A stretch of 53,048 nucleotides of DNA, taken from NCBI GenBank assembly GCA_015232555.1, contig JADFZJ010000030.1, positions 1 to 53,048 on the forward strand, read 5' to 3'. Within the stretch, counting starts at the first letter, position 1; every line of letters begins with the position of its first letter. Both the position numbers and the translations under genes were made by a program. Shown here piece after piece: positions 24,106 to 33,591 of the stretch. This DNA is from Desulfamplus sp. (GTDB taxonomy: Bacteria; Desulfobacterota; Desulfobacteria; Desulfobacterales; Desulfobacteraceae). The notes below the pieces were generated by a model. It did not search any database. It saw only the letters and a program-made list of their open reading frames with translations, and had not been told where the DNA came from.

Positions 24106-27100
24106 TTACATATTATTCAAATCTTTTAAATACTCCTCATAACGAATAAGATAAAATGAGAGCGGTTTTGAAAATTTCCTGCCAAGAATACCATCAACAA
24201 ATAGACGGCTTATGTGCTGTTCCTGCTCTAAAAGTTTCTGGGAAAGAATAAATATCCGCCGCTCTTCAGGTGTAAAACGCAACATCATCTCTTTAAGGGT
24301 AATACGTGCTCTTGGCTGATACATCCAAAAATATAGCATATCAAGAGCATTTACAATCATAACTGTCATAAGATCACGCACCTGAGCATTCGTGCTATTT
24401 AGAAGTTTTTCAGGATTCTCAAGCAAAGAGAGTTCACCAGCATCGGGAAAGATAAGTTCAAGTTTAGAGTATGAATCAAAGAGTTCTGTAAATTTACGTT
24501 TGTAATCACGAATCCGTAAAGAGATATTTTGAAACCTATCTGCAGGACCCTCAATAAGTGCAGCCACAAGATCTGATGCAGTTTTTGATATTACAGCAGC
24601 CCATTTTTGAAGAATAACAGCAGTTTCAAGAGTTCCGATTCCAGTTCCAGTAAGTATGCTTCCAATTATGGTGCTAAAGATAATTGCAATTGGAATTGAG
24701 AATACGCTTCTGAAAAAATTGCCTACAATAGCAGCTTTTGGAAGTCCTCTAAAAGCATTATGACTGGAGAGATATATACCATTTGCAAGTGCCATAACTG
24801 TATAGAGTACTGATGGATTGGTGGATATGGTAATACCCATACTTTGATCTAAAATGAGAGTTTTAACTAAATAGTCAAGCAGAGGGACAGAAAAGCCTGT
24901 AAATAGAAGAGAGTCTGTAAGCCTTTCCCAGCTTACATAGTCGTTCCATCTCAAAAGCGGAGATCGCATAATTCCGCCTCCGCCAAGCACAGCTTGAACA
25001 ATATTTCTCAATCCTGTGATCCCAAACCATATAAAAGCACCAAACCACGCAAGAAACCACCAATCTTTGGTAAGCATAAATGTTGCAAAAGCTGGAACAA
25101 ACCCAATTACCACCTTGAGTGCATTTTTTATTCCAGTATTTAGATTTGTCCACGAACGCATCAAATTATGATCTCTCTTTGGATACTCCTTTTCTTCAGA
25201 TAAAAGGAAGAGATCGCTGCTTATGTTATGCTTAACACCACCTAAAGTAACAATATTGCCAGAGTATTCCATGGTAGTGGTGTCTTCTTTTACAACCCAC
25301 TTTTTAACCTTTCGTGCACCTAAATATTCAAGACCCGGCATTGCACTCAAAATAGAAAACAACTCAGAACGAACTCCTCCTTGATTGCGGGGAATAGAGC
25401 TTATACTCGGATAAACCTGCATTCTAATAGGAATAATGAGACGTGAAGAGGATTTTTTTCTTATTTCTCTTCTTGCCCCCTGCGAAAGAGTTTCAATTAT
25501 ACCAAGTCCCATACCATAGGCAAGAAGAGACCTTCCTGTAGAGTCGCTTCCTATCCTTGATTTGAGCGGAATCCCGTTATACATGCTTTTTAACGATGCT
25601 AAATCGTGGAGAATCTCAACTAACTTTACTCGTCTGTCAGCCTCGTCTGCATATCCTGCTTTCTCCATATTGTGGATAACGTGACGTACAACCCTTTTTA
25701 ACTTGATTAAACTGCCTTGATTAATTGCCTGCTGAAGCTCATTTATAGCTGGAATATGGTCAGTTACTCCAGCAGCATAATCTTTTAAATTAAAAATCTC
25801 TAAACGTGAGATAAGCCCGTCACCCATATATAAAATTTCAAGCACATCCTCAACCTTGAGATTACTTAAGTTAAGTGTGATTTTGAAACTGCAATGCAAC
25901 TGCGATATTTGAGAGAGAAGCTCTGCAACTGAAAGATTGAGCCTTTCAGGCACATCAGGACCATCTTGAGGCATCCAAGGGTCAGGAAGATCAGAATAAT
26001 ATTCAGGAGATAGATAGTTATTGACAATATCAATGGTTGTAAGCCTGTTTGCACGTTCAACCATCTCTTGATAGCTTTTATATTCGTCAGAATTTAGATA
26101 ATCTTCACAAGCTGTTTTTTTATCAGATTTTGAAGAGTGTGTGTTGCTACTCTTATGTAAAGAAGATACCAAAGGAGATGCACCTGCTGCATAAGATGGT
26201 GAAGCATTCCTGACTACTGAAACTGCTTGATAGTGAATATACTCACCAAGATGAAGGATAGATGCTTGACCAGGTGCAACAAAATTTATAAATTTTTCAG
26301 CATCAAGCAGAGGAATTTCAATGCCTGTATCTTCAATAAATTTTTTTCTGTGTTTACTGTTAAACGCATCAAGAACTTTAAGAACATATTTTGCCTGATA
26401 TCTCATCACCTCCTTGCCCTTTTCCATGAAATCAATAACATCAGGCTCTGCAAGAAAGCATAAGAAAGATTGTGCATCGCTAAGCCCGCGGGAGACCCAG
26501 ATAATAGATGCAAAACGATCTCTATATCTTGCTGTAAACTCAATGCCGATACGGATATCCATGTTCATTATCTGAGCCGCTTCTGATAACTCTGCAACAA
26601 AACGGGGTGCAATATACTGATAATAGACAACTCTAAGACGCCGAATACCTTTTATCCAAGCGTCCATAATAAGGTGTGTCGGGGTTTTACGCCCTTTGGT
26701 GTTGGCATCATGGACATGATCGTCAAAAGTTGATTGATTCCACTCTTCGGGCATCTCTAACAGGTGGTATTTTTCAAGTTGTTTTCTTATAACTCGTGGT
26801 TTACCAGATGCTGTTTTCCTGAAATCATGGGCAAGCTCAAGCTGGAGGCTGTATTTGCCGCGGGCACGCACCAGCTCTTTCATAATTTGGAGCAGCACCC
26901 GTGCAGTATTTTTTTGCATAGAGCCAGTAGTGGTGTCAATAATCTCGTCTCTTAAACCTTTAAGGGCTTGAAGTCTGTAATCTACATCCTCTCTCTCTAA
27001 TGAGTTGAGAAGATTTACAACCGAGTAAGCAATGCGAAGCCCTTTGGACTCCGCAAGCTCCTTGATACCAAAAGGGTGAAAAAAAGGATAAAAAAGTTTT

Positions 27101-27216
27101 TTTGTATAGGATAGGGATTTATGATTATCATACAGATCGTTGACAATCTTTATAAGTTCATGGTCTCTCTTGTCAAAAAAGAGCCGTCCAAAATCCTCTG
27201 TATCACAACTGTTCAT
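24106..27216 (-). CDS. Large membrane protein with PHP-like motifs, function unknown
   Basis: The product has 1036 residues from the ATG at 27216 (a GTG directly precedes it). I do not recognise a named family. Residues 160-225 show a pattern reminiscent of PHP phosphoesterases: FDDHVHDANTKG (HxH near 168-170), then an A-x-x-x-G helix (DAWIKGIRRLRVVYY), EAAQIMNMDIRIGIEF and SIIWVSRGL. Membrane helices are predicted near 700-740, 767-783, 802-817 and 830-870; the rest is soluble and charged. It starts 6 nt after the metallo-hydrolase stop codon, so the two are probably co-expressed. The PHP relation is inference from the motif order. Confidence 0.7.
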   Translation of the reverse strand: MNSCDTEDFGRLFFDKRDHELIKIVNDLYDNHKSLSYTKKLFYPFFHPFGIKELAESKGLRIAYSVVNLLNSLEREDVDYRLQALKGLRDEIIDTTTGSMQKNTARVLLQIMKELVRARGKYSLQLELAHDFRKTASGKPRVIRKQLEKYHLLEMPEEWNQSTFDDHVHDANTKGRKTPTHLIMDAWIKGIRRLRVVYYQYIAPRFVAELSEAAQIMNMDIRIGIEFTARYRDRFASIIWVSRGLSDAQSFLCFLAEPDVIDFMEKGKEVMRYQAKYVLKVLDAFNSKHRKKFIEDTGIEIPLLDAEKFINFVAPGQASILHLGEYIHYQAVSVVRNASPSYAAGASPLVSSLHKSSNTHSSKSDKKTACEDYLNSDEYKSYQEMVERANRLTTIDIVNNYLSPEYYSDLPDPWMPQDGPDVPERLNLSVAELLSQISQLHCSFKITLNLSNLKVEDVLEILYMGDGLISRLEIFNLKDYAAGVTDHIPAINELQQAINQGSLIKLKRVVRHVIHNMEKAGYADEADRRVKLVEILHDLASLKSMYNGIPLKSRIGSDSTGRSLLAYGMGLGIIETLSQGARREIRKKSSSRLIIPIRMQVYPSISSIPRNQGGVRSELFSILSAMPGLEYLGARKVKKWVVKEDTTTMEYSGNIVTLGGVKHNISSDLFLLSEEKEYPKRDHNLMRSWTNLNTGIKNALKVVIGFVPAFATFMLTKDWWFLAWFGAFIWFGITGLRNIVQAVLGGGGIMRSPLLRWNDYVSWERLTDSLLFTGFSVPLLDYLVKTLILDQSMGITISTNPSVLYTVMALANGIYLSSHNAFRGLPKAAIVGNFFRSVFSIPIAIIFSTIIGSILTGTGIGTLETAVILQKWAAVISKTASDLVAALIEGPADRFQNISLRIRDYKRKFTELFDSYSKLELIFPDAGELSLLENPEKLLNSTNAQVRDLMTVMIVNALDMLYFWMYQPRARITLKEMMLRFTPEERRIFILSQKLLEQEQHISRLFVDGILGRKFSKPLSFYLIRYEEYLKDLNNM

Positions 27217-27221
27217 CACAA

Positions 27222-27932
27222 CTATCCATTTTTATAGCAAATATGAACATCAATTTTTCCTTCAAGACCTTTTTTGAACATCTCAGCATCTGAATCTCCA
27301 CCTACAAGTGAACCATAGTGCATAGGAATTGCAACTTGGGGTTTGATCTCAAGTGCTGCTGATATAGCTTCCCCAGCAGTCATTACATAAGTTCCTGATA
27401 CAGGCAAAAATGCAATATCGCATTTTATATCAGACATTTCAGGAATAAGATCGGTATCTCCAGCGTGATAGACTTTAACCCTACCTATATCAACAACAAA
27501 ACCGAGCCAATTTTTACTCTTCGGGTGAAATTTCTTGTCGATGTTGTAAGATGGAACAGCAGCAATATTAATGCCTTTTACATTTATATTATCTCCCGGG
27601 GCTATAACCTCTATTTTCCCTTCAACAGATTTGCCAAGCTCTTTTTTCAGTTTTTTAGCAGAATCTTTTTCAGTAACAATAATAGTATTCTGCCCTAAAA
27701 TTTTTTTAACATCTTCGGGTGAGCAGTGGTCATAATGTTCATGGGTTATGAGAATAATATCAGCTTTACTCTTAGACGCATCTGCTTTATTTTCTGACGC
27801 ATTTGATTTGTCTTTTGTCTCAATCTGATAGGGATCAAAATAGATTATCGGGTATCCTGCCTCTACTGAGTCAATCATCATGCAGTCATGCCCAAGCCAT
27901 TTGATTTTTTCTAAAATAGTATTGCTCTCCAT
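27222..27932 (-). CDS. Metallo-beta-lactamase-fold hydrolase (UlaG/UPF0173-like)
   Basis: The 236-residue protein shows the binuclear metal motif ILITHEHYDHCSPED (HxHxDH), then VYHAGDTDLIPEM and the late His in AIPMHYGSLVGG. This matches the UlaG/UPF0173 group of metal-dependent hydrolases; the substrate is unknown. GGAGGAG precedes the ATG. Between the first strand and the HxHxDH motif is a Lys/Ala/Ser/Asn-rich insert with repeats of KADAS/KSKAD, encoded by a short DNA tandem repeat near 27770-27820. It is followed directly by the large membrane-protein gene. Confidence 0.88.
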   Translation of the reverse strand: MESNTILEKIKWLGHDCMMIDSVEAGYPIIYFDPYQIETKDKSNASENKADASKSKADIILITHEHYDHCSPEDVKKILGQNTIIVTEKDSAKKLKKELGKSVEGKIEVIAPGDNINVKGINIAAVPSYNIDKKFHPKSKNWLGFVVDIGRVKVYHAGDTDLIPEMSDIKCDIAFLPVSGTYVMTAGEAISAALEIKPQVAIPMHYGSLVGGDSDAEMFKKGLEGKIDVHICYKNG

Positions 27933-27952
27933 TTGTCTCCTCCATTTACTGA

Positions 27953-28927
27953 TTAACGAAATTTCTGTTCAGGACTTACACCTTCATCAAGAATAATCGC
28001 CTCAACCCTGCGGTTTTGCTGTCTGCCTGCTTCTGTGTCATTGCCTGCAATTGGATACTGCTCACCATACCCTTTTGTGATCATCCTCTCACTATCAATA
28101 CCTCGCTCCATCAATGCTGAAAATACTGCAATTGCCCTCTGATTGGAAAGACCAAGGTTGTAGGAATCGCTTCCTCTGCTGTCTGTATGTCCCTCAATCA
28201 GCATCTTTCTTTTAGGGTATTTTTTCAAAAAATTTGCCAACTTGTCAGTTATCAGCAGTCCGCCTTGAAGAAGCCTTGATTTATTAACCTCAAATAAAAT
28301 GTTGCCAAGAGTTACCACAGCACCTCTGTCTGTCATTTCAGCGTGCAGCTCTGCAAGTTCTTTTTCAAGCTGCAATTTCTGTGCAAGTGCGGCTTCTGCT
28401 TCAAGTCTTGATTTTTCAGCCGCTCGCATCATCTCCTCTGAATGCTGTTTTGCAAGCTCTGCCTCTCGTGCTTTCTGTTCAGCCTCACGAGCTTTTTGTT
28501 CAGCAGCAGCACGGGCAGCATCAGATTCTTGCTCTCTTGCCTTTAGCAAAATTTTATCTTTGCTGACGCTCAACTCGGAAATTGCTGTTTCAGATTTTTT
28601 GCTTTCAGACAGCAAAACAGCAAGTTCAGCTTTTCGTTCAGCAAGATAAGAAAGATGTTCTGTCTCTGCCCTGTCTCTTGCCCGTGCTGCTCGTTCCGCT
28701 TTGTCCAATGCCTGTTTAGCATCGTATAGTGCAACTGGTGCATTAGATGCAACTTCTGGAGTTATTGAGGCATTTTGATATGCCTCTCTTGCTCTTTCAA
28801 GAGCCGTGTTTTTAATTGGACCAGATGCACAGCCGTTGATTATAAGCAGTGCGGAGATGATTATAAATAGTGAGGTTTTATAGCGTATTAAGCAAATTTG
28901 TTTCTTGTTTTTGTTGTATGTATTCAT
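27953..28927 (-). CDS. Lipoprotein with DUF4398-like N-terminus and OmpA peptidoglycan-binding domain
   Basis: The signal peptide has lipobox IINGCAS. A helical region follows with alanine/arginine-rich repeats (ALYDAKQALDKAERAARARD, then EQKAREAEQKAREAE), probably a coiled coil. The C-terminal OmpA domain has LIEGHTDSRGSDSYNLGLSNQRA and ERMITKGYGEQYPIAGNDT, the peptidoglycan-binding motifs. At 324 residues it fits OmpA/DUF4398 proteins of Desulfobacterota. It should be anchored in the outer membrane and bind the cell wall. It lies 11 nt downstream of another DUF4398 lipoprotein gene, likely as an operon. Confidence 0.9.
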   Translation of the reverse strand: MNTYNKNKKQICLIRYKTSLFIIISALLIINGCASGPIKNTALERAREAYQNASITPEVASNAPVALYDAKQALDKAERAARARDRAETEHLSYLAERKAELAVLLSESKKSETAISELSVSKDKILLKAREQESDAARAAAEQKAREAEQKAREAELAKQHSEEMMRAAEKSRLEAEAALAQKLQLEKELAELHAEMTDRGAVVTLGNILFEVNKSRLLQGGLLITDKLANFLKKYPKRKMLIEGHTDSRGSDSYNLGLSNQRAIAVFSALMERGIDSERMITKGYGEQYPIAGNDTEAGRQQNRRVEAIILDEGVSPEQKFR

Positions 28928-28938
28928 AATTATTATCC

Positions 28939-29349
28939 TTAATAATACCTCTGCTGATTTCTATTAACCTCATTTTGTAAGGTTTCGATGCTGTCACGCA
29001 AATCTTTTTCCATTCGTTTGATTTTTTGGGTTTGAGATTTTACTTCGGCAACCCTTGCATCCATAGAAGCCTCGTCAGCCAAACGCTGTGCCAAAATAAA
29101 ATCCTCTCGTTTGGCAGCCTCCCTTGCCTTCTGGAGTTTATCTTCTGCAATTCTGACATCTAACGGAGCGTTTACAGTGGCACTATTTTCTATAGCCATT
29201 TTGATTGCCATCTCTGCATCAGATATGTTTTTAATTGGCTTAACAACCTTTGCGGCACATCCTGTAATAGTAGCCATGGCAAGAGCTGCCGCAACAAACA
29301 ACGGTAGAATCATAACTTGATAATTTAAGACAGAACATTTTGATTTCAT
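28939..29349 (-). CDS. DUF4398 lipoprotein
   Basis: The 136-residue protein has a signal sequence and lipobox (TITGCAAK). The mature part is helical and includes NAPLDVRIAEDKLQKAREAAKRED, the same pattern as the N-terminal part of the next gene. The ATG is preceded by AAGGAG. Function is unknown. Pairing with an OmpA-domain lipoprotein suggests both belong to one envelope structure. The 386-bp gap to 29735 holds a partial dispersed repeat (29478-29508); otherwise it is AT-rich DNA presumably carrying divergent promoters. Confidence 0.8.
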   Translation of the reverse strand: MKSKCSVLNYQVMILPLFVAAALAMATITGCAAKVVKPIKNISDAEMAIKMAIENSATVNAPLDVRIAEDKLQKAREAAKREDFILAQRLADEASMDARVAEVKSQTQKIKRMEKDLRDSIETLQNEVNRNQQRYY

Positions 29350-29477
29350 AAAATTTTCTCCTTTATAAGTAAAAATAGAGTATGAGCTTGAATTAAACTT
29401 CTTTCAATAAATATCAGACAATTTCTTATAATAAAAGTGATAATGTAGTCGGATATAATATACATATTTATTTTTTT

Positions 29478-29508
29478 GCTTAGGAATTTCAATCTATCAA
29501 TAATTAAC
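29478..29508 (+). repeat. Partial copy of dispersed ~50-bp repeat
   Basis: GCTTAGGAATTTCAATCTAT then CAATAATTA matches the first half of the family; the GCAGCGAAGCTGC half is missing. It lies between divergent genes. Confidence 0.5.
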
Positions 29509-29735
29509 GCCAAAATACCAACGCATAGCGGCAGTTTTTTCCTCCTTGTAGATATGGTTGTTAGAATTATTTAAGCAGTATCTGAAAATTTAAATTTTTA
29601 ACATCTTGTAATTTAACGATATATTCATAAATTAATAACATGGCATACTATTTGCTTTTTAGTATTACAAATTGATATTCTATAGGTTATATATTTAATT
29701 TGTAACTAATAACTGAGCATTGAAAGGATGGGGCT

Positions 29736-30806
29736 ATGAAATTTGCATTCAAAAAATTATTCCAGATACTGCCGCTGTTTTTTAATACTGCTGCCAGCAA
29801 TAGCGACCATAACAAACTTGCCCAGCATATTATCAACCTTAATCAACAAAACTCTATTAAAGGCATTATCAATGAAATGGCAGTTTGTTTGAAAGAGATT
29901 TTGAACTATCGGCTGTTTGCTTTTGTTATACAACGTAACTTAGGGGTTGATGTATGGCTTGATCCAAGGATGTACAAAAAATCTTTAGAGTTAGTTTTTA
30001 TTCAAGATTTTCATCTGTCAGGTGAATCCGAAATCAATTATCTCAATCATACTTTTAACAGTAATGAACAAGAGTATCAGTTTGATCTTGAAAATCTTGT
30101 ATCGTACATACTTGATGAGGAGAATTGTCATGGAAAAATTTATATGCTCACAAAAAAGAACATGGCATCATATCATGATAATATTGTGGCTATGATTTTA
30201 AAAAGTACAGCCATTGCCCTATCAAAACAGATAAATATAGATATATTAACCAGTGCTGCGGCTATTGATCCTCTTACAGGCTGTTATAATCGGCGTGAAT
30301 TTGAAGAGCAGATGCGAAAAACTATTGCAAGTGCAAAAAGACATAAAAATAAACTATCAGTGTTCATGTTTGATATTGATCATTTTAAGAAGGTCAATGA
30401 TACCTACGGGCATCAAGCTGGTGATGTTGTTCTCCAAAGGGTATCTGATGTTGTAAGAAATGATATGAGAACTGGAGATATTCTTGCTCGATATGGAGGA
30501 GAGGAGTTTATTGCAATACTTCCATCAACAGGAAAGCAGGAAGCCATAGAGTTAGCTGAACGATTAAGAGATAAAATTGAGGAGCAAATTATTGTTACTG
30601 ATGCTGGTACTATAAAGGTTACGGCAAGTTTTGGTATCGCATCACTTGAACCATCTTATGAAAGACCTGATTCTGCTGATATGCTCAAGTTGATTGAAGA
30701 AGCTGATTCCATGATGTACAAGGCAAAGCTCAACGGAAGAAATACAGTCATGCCGGGTCTAATTCAGCTTTGCCAGCAGCCAACAAAAAACACAGGAACA
30801 GTATAA
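29736..30806 (+). CDS. Diguanylate cyclase (GGDEF domain)
   Basis: The 356-residue cytoplasmic protein makes cyclic di-GMP. Residues ~1-165 form an unassigned N-terminal domain, possibly GAF-like. The GGDEF domain begins DPLTGCYNRREFEEQM, continues FMFDIDHFKKVNDTYGHQAGD and has active site ARYGGEEFIAI. An inhibitory I-site RTGD lies five residues before GGEEF, so product feedback is expected. The ribosome site AAGGATGGGG is good. A strong terminator follows at 30917, so it is probably monocistronic. It sits upstream of the chemotaxis cluster. Confidence 0.93.
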   Translation: MKFAFKKLFQILPLFFNTAASNSDHNKLAQHIINLNQQNSIKGIINEMAVCLKEILNYRLFAFVIQRNLGVDVWLDPRMYKKSLELVFIQDFHLSGESEINYLNHTFNSNEQEYQFDLENLVSYILDEENCHGKIYMLTKKNMASYHDNIVAMILKSTAIALSKQINIDILTSAAAIDPLTGCYNRREFEEQMRKTIASAKRHKNKLSVFMFDIDHFKKVNDTYGHQAGDVVLQRVSDVVRNDMRTGDILARYGGEEFIAILPSTGKQEAIELAERLRDKIEEQIIVTDAGTIKVTASFGIASLEPSYERPDSADMLKLIEEADSMMYKAKLNGRNTVMPGLIQLCQQPTKNTGTV

Positions 30807-30879
30807 AGATCATTTTTTGATGGCACAACTACTGATAACACAGGAATAATATAAAGATCATTTTTTGATAGCCACAACT
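30789..30879 (+). repeat. Direct duplication of ~42 bp at the 3' end of the diguanylate cyclase gene
   Basis: AACACAGGAACAGTATAAAG through GATGGCACAACT (30789-30830) recurs with few differences at 30838-30879. The first copy contains the gene's last codons and stop; the second lies wholly downstream. This is consistent with a recent tandem duplication. Confidence 0.8.
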
Positions 30880-30916
30880 GATTATTCAATTTATCCCCTT
30901 CTTGTTCTTTTCATCC

Positions 30917-30957
30917 AGAAGTTCCTTGTCCATAAACGGATAAGGAACTTCTTTTTT
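30917..30957 (+). terminator. Rho-independent terminator after the diguanylate cyclase gene
   Basis: AGAAGTTCCTTGTCC pairs with GGATAAGGAACTTCT (one G-T pair, 15 bp in all), directly followed by a run of T. It separates the diguanylate cyclase gene from the che cluster. Confidence 0.9.
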
Positions 30958-31052
30958 TCTCATCCAAACAGATTACATCCTTGACATACTTGTTTTCCAT
31001 GAACTATTCTGCATGGACTTTAAATTAGCAGCAATTTTTTTTGATATGTTTT

Positions 31053-31106
31053 TGTTCTTGTTCAGGAATTTCAATCAACACTAATTGCAGCATATCTGCT
31101 TATGTG
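31053..31106 (+). repeat. Copy 4 of dispersed ~50-bp repeat
   Basis: TTCAGGAATTTCAATCAACA (31061-31080) followed by CTAATTGCAGCATATCTGCT. It is the first of two adjacent head-to-tail copies upstream of cheA. Confidence 0.82.
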
Positions 31107-31160
31107 TGCTTAGGAAGTTCAATTTAAAAATAATTGTAGCGAAGCTGCTTATGTTCTTAT
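31107..31160 (+). repeat. Copy 5 of dispersed ~50-bp repeat, tandem with copy 4
   Basis: TGCTTAGGAAGTTCAATTTA, then ATAATTGTAGCGAAGCTGCT and TATGTTCTTAT. The left half has diverged and the right half is close to consensus. It ends about 55 bp before the cheA start. Confidence 0.75.
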
Positions 31161-31215
31161 AAAAATATTTATAATTGATGCAAGGCAACAAAAGGATTGG
31201 AGTAGCACGAAAATT

Positions 31216-33537
31216 ATGGAACGCTTAAAAGAAGCAATCGACAATTTATCTTTACAGGTTGCTGGTCTGTGCATTGGTCAGCCCCCTGCTTTAAATACAA
31301 TGATAGAGACCTTAGAAGAGATTGAAACATTATCATCAGATTTAAATGCAGCCACCTTGCAGACCGTTGCTGGTGCATACAAATCCTACGTCAAAAGCAT
31401 GACGGACAGAAAAATTACTACAACTGCTCCTTTAGAACAGGGATTAACCCTTTTAAATGCTCTTGTTAGACATCTTGAAAAGGGTGTGGAGTTTATTTTT
31501 GATATTTCTGATGTGCTTCAGATTCTTGACTCTTCGTTTTTTGAACAATCCGATGCCTCATCTTCTTTACCTGTATGGGAGACTTCAGACGCTGAAGAAG
31601 TTTATGTGTCAAATAAAGATTTAATAGACTTACCATTGTCAACCTCTTCTTTAGATTTAGGTAGAGATACATCTCCATTCAAACCATCTTCACTGGAATC
31701 ATCAACTTCAACGAACATAGAATCATCAATTCCAACAACCATAATACCATCAACTGCCAAACAGCTATCTGAAGATGATTTACAGATATTATCTGATTTT
31801 GTCGGAGAGGCAGAAGAGAATCTTGATAGTATTGAGTTGGAACTCATGGAGATTGAGCGAGACCCTTCAAACCATGATATTATCAACAATATTTTCCGCC
31901 CATTTCATACAATTAAAGGGGTGTCTGGATTTCTTGATCTTAAGAAGATCAACAAACTTTCCCACTCTACAGAGACTCTCCTTGACGGTGCCAGAAACGG
32001 AGATTTTTTCATCAACTCTATAGCAACAGATGCAATTCTTGAATCTGTTGATCTCTTAAAAAAGCTTCTTAACAGAGTCAAGCAGAGCATTAACAGCAAG
32101 CTAACACCCGATGACCATGACATTGATATTGAGCCTTTAAGACTGAAATTACAGCAATTGCCCGCACTGCTTGCCAAAGATAAGAAAGAACCCATAGGAA
32201 AAATTCTTATACGAAAAGGGGTTATTGATGAAGATACTTTAGATGATGCCCTTGAAGAACAGTTTCGTACTGGCAAAAAGATAGGAGAGATTCTTATTGA
32301 AGGCGAGTTTGCTGGCTCTACAGATATTGCTTCTGCACTTATGGAGCAGAAAAGTCAGAAAAAATATGCTTCATCTCAAGCAAATAACACACAGGTAAAG
32401 GTAAACACAAACAAACTTGACGATCTTGTCGATTATGCAGGAGAACTTGTCATTGCCCAGTCCATGCTCAAGCAGCAGGCATTAAAGGAGGCATCTTTTT
32501 ATCAAAGTATCAATCAATTAGAACAGATTGTCTCCAATATTCAGCGTATTGCAATGTCCATGCGTATGATTCCAATTCATTCAACCTTTACCAAAATGAT
32601 TCGCCTTGTTCGTGATCTCTCGAAAAAATCAAAAAAAGATGTTGTTCTGCAGATGTCTGGAGAAGATACGGAAATTGACAGAAATGTGGTGGACGCTCTG
32701 TATGAACCGATGGTGCATATGATAAGAAATTCTGTTGATCACGGTATTGAACTTGCTCAGGAGCGAATAGCTGCTGGAAAAACTGCCCAAGGAACAATTT
32801 TTCTTAGAGCCTATCACAAGGGGGGAAGTATCCAGATTGAAATTGAGGATGATGGCAAAGGATTAGCCAGAGAGCGTATTCTCGAAAAAGGTATAGCCAC
32901 TGGGCTTATAAAAAAAGATGCTTCCCTTACAGATTCCCAAATATTTAGCCTTATCATGGAACCAGGATTTTCAACAGCCAGCACCATTACAGATATCTCA
33001 GGAAGAGGTGTTGGGATGGATGTTGTTAAAGAGGGTATTGAGAAGTTCCGAGGTACTCTTGATATACGTTCAGCTAAAGGAGTAGGAACCTGTTTTACTA
33101 TCAGTCTTCCTTTGACTCTTGCTATCATTGACGGAATGCTGATAAGAGTAGGAAAAGAGAGATATGTAATACCTACAATCTCTATTCAGCGATCATTCAG
33201 ACCTGAGAAAAAAGATTGCTTTACCTTGAAAGGCAAAGGAGAGATGATTAAGGATCGTAATGAACTTATCCCTCTTATCCGTATGAAAGATATCTGCAAT
33301 GTTAATAATGATTATCTAACCCCGTGGGAAAGCCTTGTTGTAGTGGTAGAGTCAAAAGATGAAAAGAGGGGACTGCTTGTGGATGAACTTTTAGGAAAAG
33401 ATGAGTATGTCATAAAAAGCCTTGGCACAAGCCTTGGGAATATAACTGGTTTTTCAGGAGGTGCAATACTTGCAGATGGAAAAGTGGGACTGATTCTTGA
33501 TATGCATGGTATTTTTGCACTGGCTTCTAATTTATAA
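31216..33537 (+). CDS. cheA: CheA-type chemotaxis histidine kinase with an MshEN-like insert
   Basis: The 773-residue kinase has an unassigned helical N-terminal ~120 residues, a Ser/Thr-rich linker (~150-185), an Hpt domain with phospho-acceptor His231 (FRPFHTIKGVSGFLD), and at ~325-385 a segment resembling GspE/MshE N-terminal domains (PIGKILIRKGVIDEDTLDDAL...GKKIGEILIEGE). A dimerisation helix (NTNKLDDLVDYAGELVIAQSM), ATPase motifs (MIRNSVDHGIE, EDDGKGL, ISGRGVGMDVV) and a C-terminal CheW-like domain follow. It should autophosphorylate and feed CheY and CheB downstream. The insert and long N-terminus are unlike E. coli CheA. MshEN domains in other proteins can bind c-di-GMP. Confidence 0.92.
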   Translation: MERLKEAIDNLSLQVAGLCIGQPPALNTMIETLEEIETLSSDLNAATLQTVAGAYKSYVKSMTDRKITTTAPLEQGLTLLNALVRHLEKGVEFIFDISDVLQILDSSFFEQSDASSSLPVWETSDAEEVYVSNKDLIDLPLSTSSLDLGRDTSPFKPSSLESSTSTNIESSIPTTIIPSTAKQLSEDDLQILSDFVGEAEENLDSIELELMEIERDPSNHDIINNIFRPFHTIKGVSGFLDLKKINKLSHSTETLLDGARNGDFFINSIATDAILESVDLLKKLLNRVKQSINSKLTPDDHDIDIEPLRLKLQQLPALLAKDKKEPIGKILIRKGVIDEDTLDDALEEQFRTGKKIGEILIEGEFAGSTDIASALMEQKSQKKYASSQANNTQVKVNTNKLDDLVDYAGELVIAQSMLKQQALKEASFYQSINQLEQIVSNIQRIAMSMRMIPIHSTFTKMIRLVRDLSKKSKKDVVLQMSGEDTEIDRNVVDALYEPMVHMIRNSVDHGIELAQERIAAGKTAQGTIFLRAYHKGGSIQIEIEDDGKGLARERILEKGIATGLIKKDASLTDSQIFSLIMEPGFSTASTITDISGRGVGMDVVKEGIEKFRGTLDIRSAKGVGTCFTISLPLTLAIIDGMLIRVGKERYVIPTISIQRSFRPEKKDCFTLKGKGEMIKDRNELIPLIRMKDICNVNNDYLTPWESLVVVVESKDEKRGLLVDELLGKDEYVIKSLGTSLGNITGFSGGAILADGKVGLILDMHGIFALASNL

Positions 33538-33591
33538 ACATCACTATAGAAACTACGTTTAGCAGACTGATTTGCTAAGAGGTTTAACACA

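Noticed and set aside
28299-28649. 116-codon Ser/Ala-rich ORF antisense to the OmpA lipoprotein gene
   Set aside because: It is the mirror of the Ala/Glu/Arg-rich coiled coil in the real gene.
29350-29735. Cyclic di-GMP riboswitch before the diguanylate cyclase gene
   Set aside because: I could not find the conserved GEMM core or paired stems in this gap.
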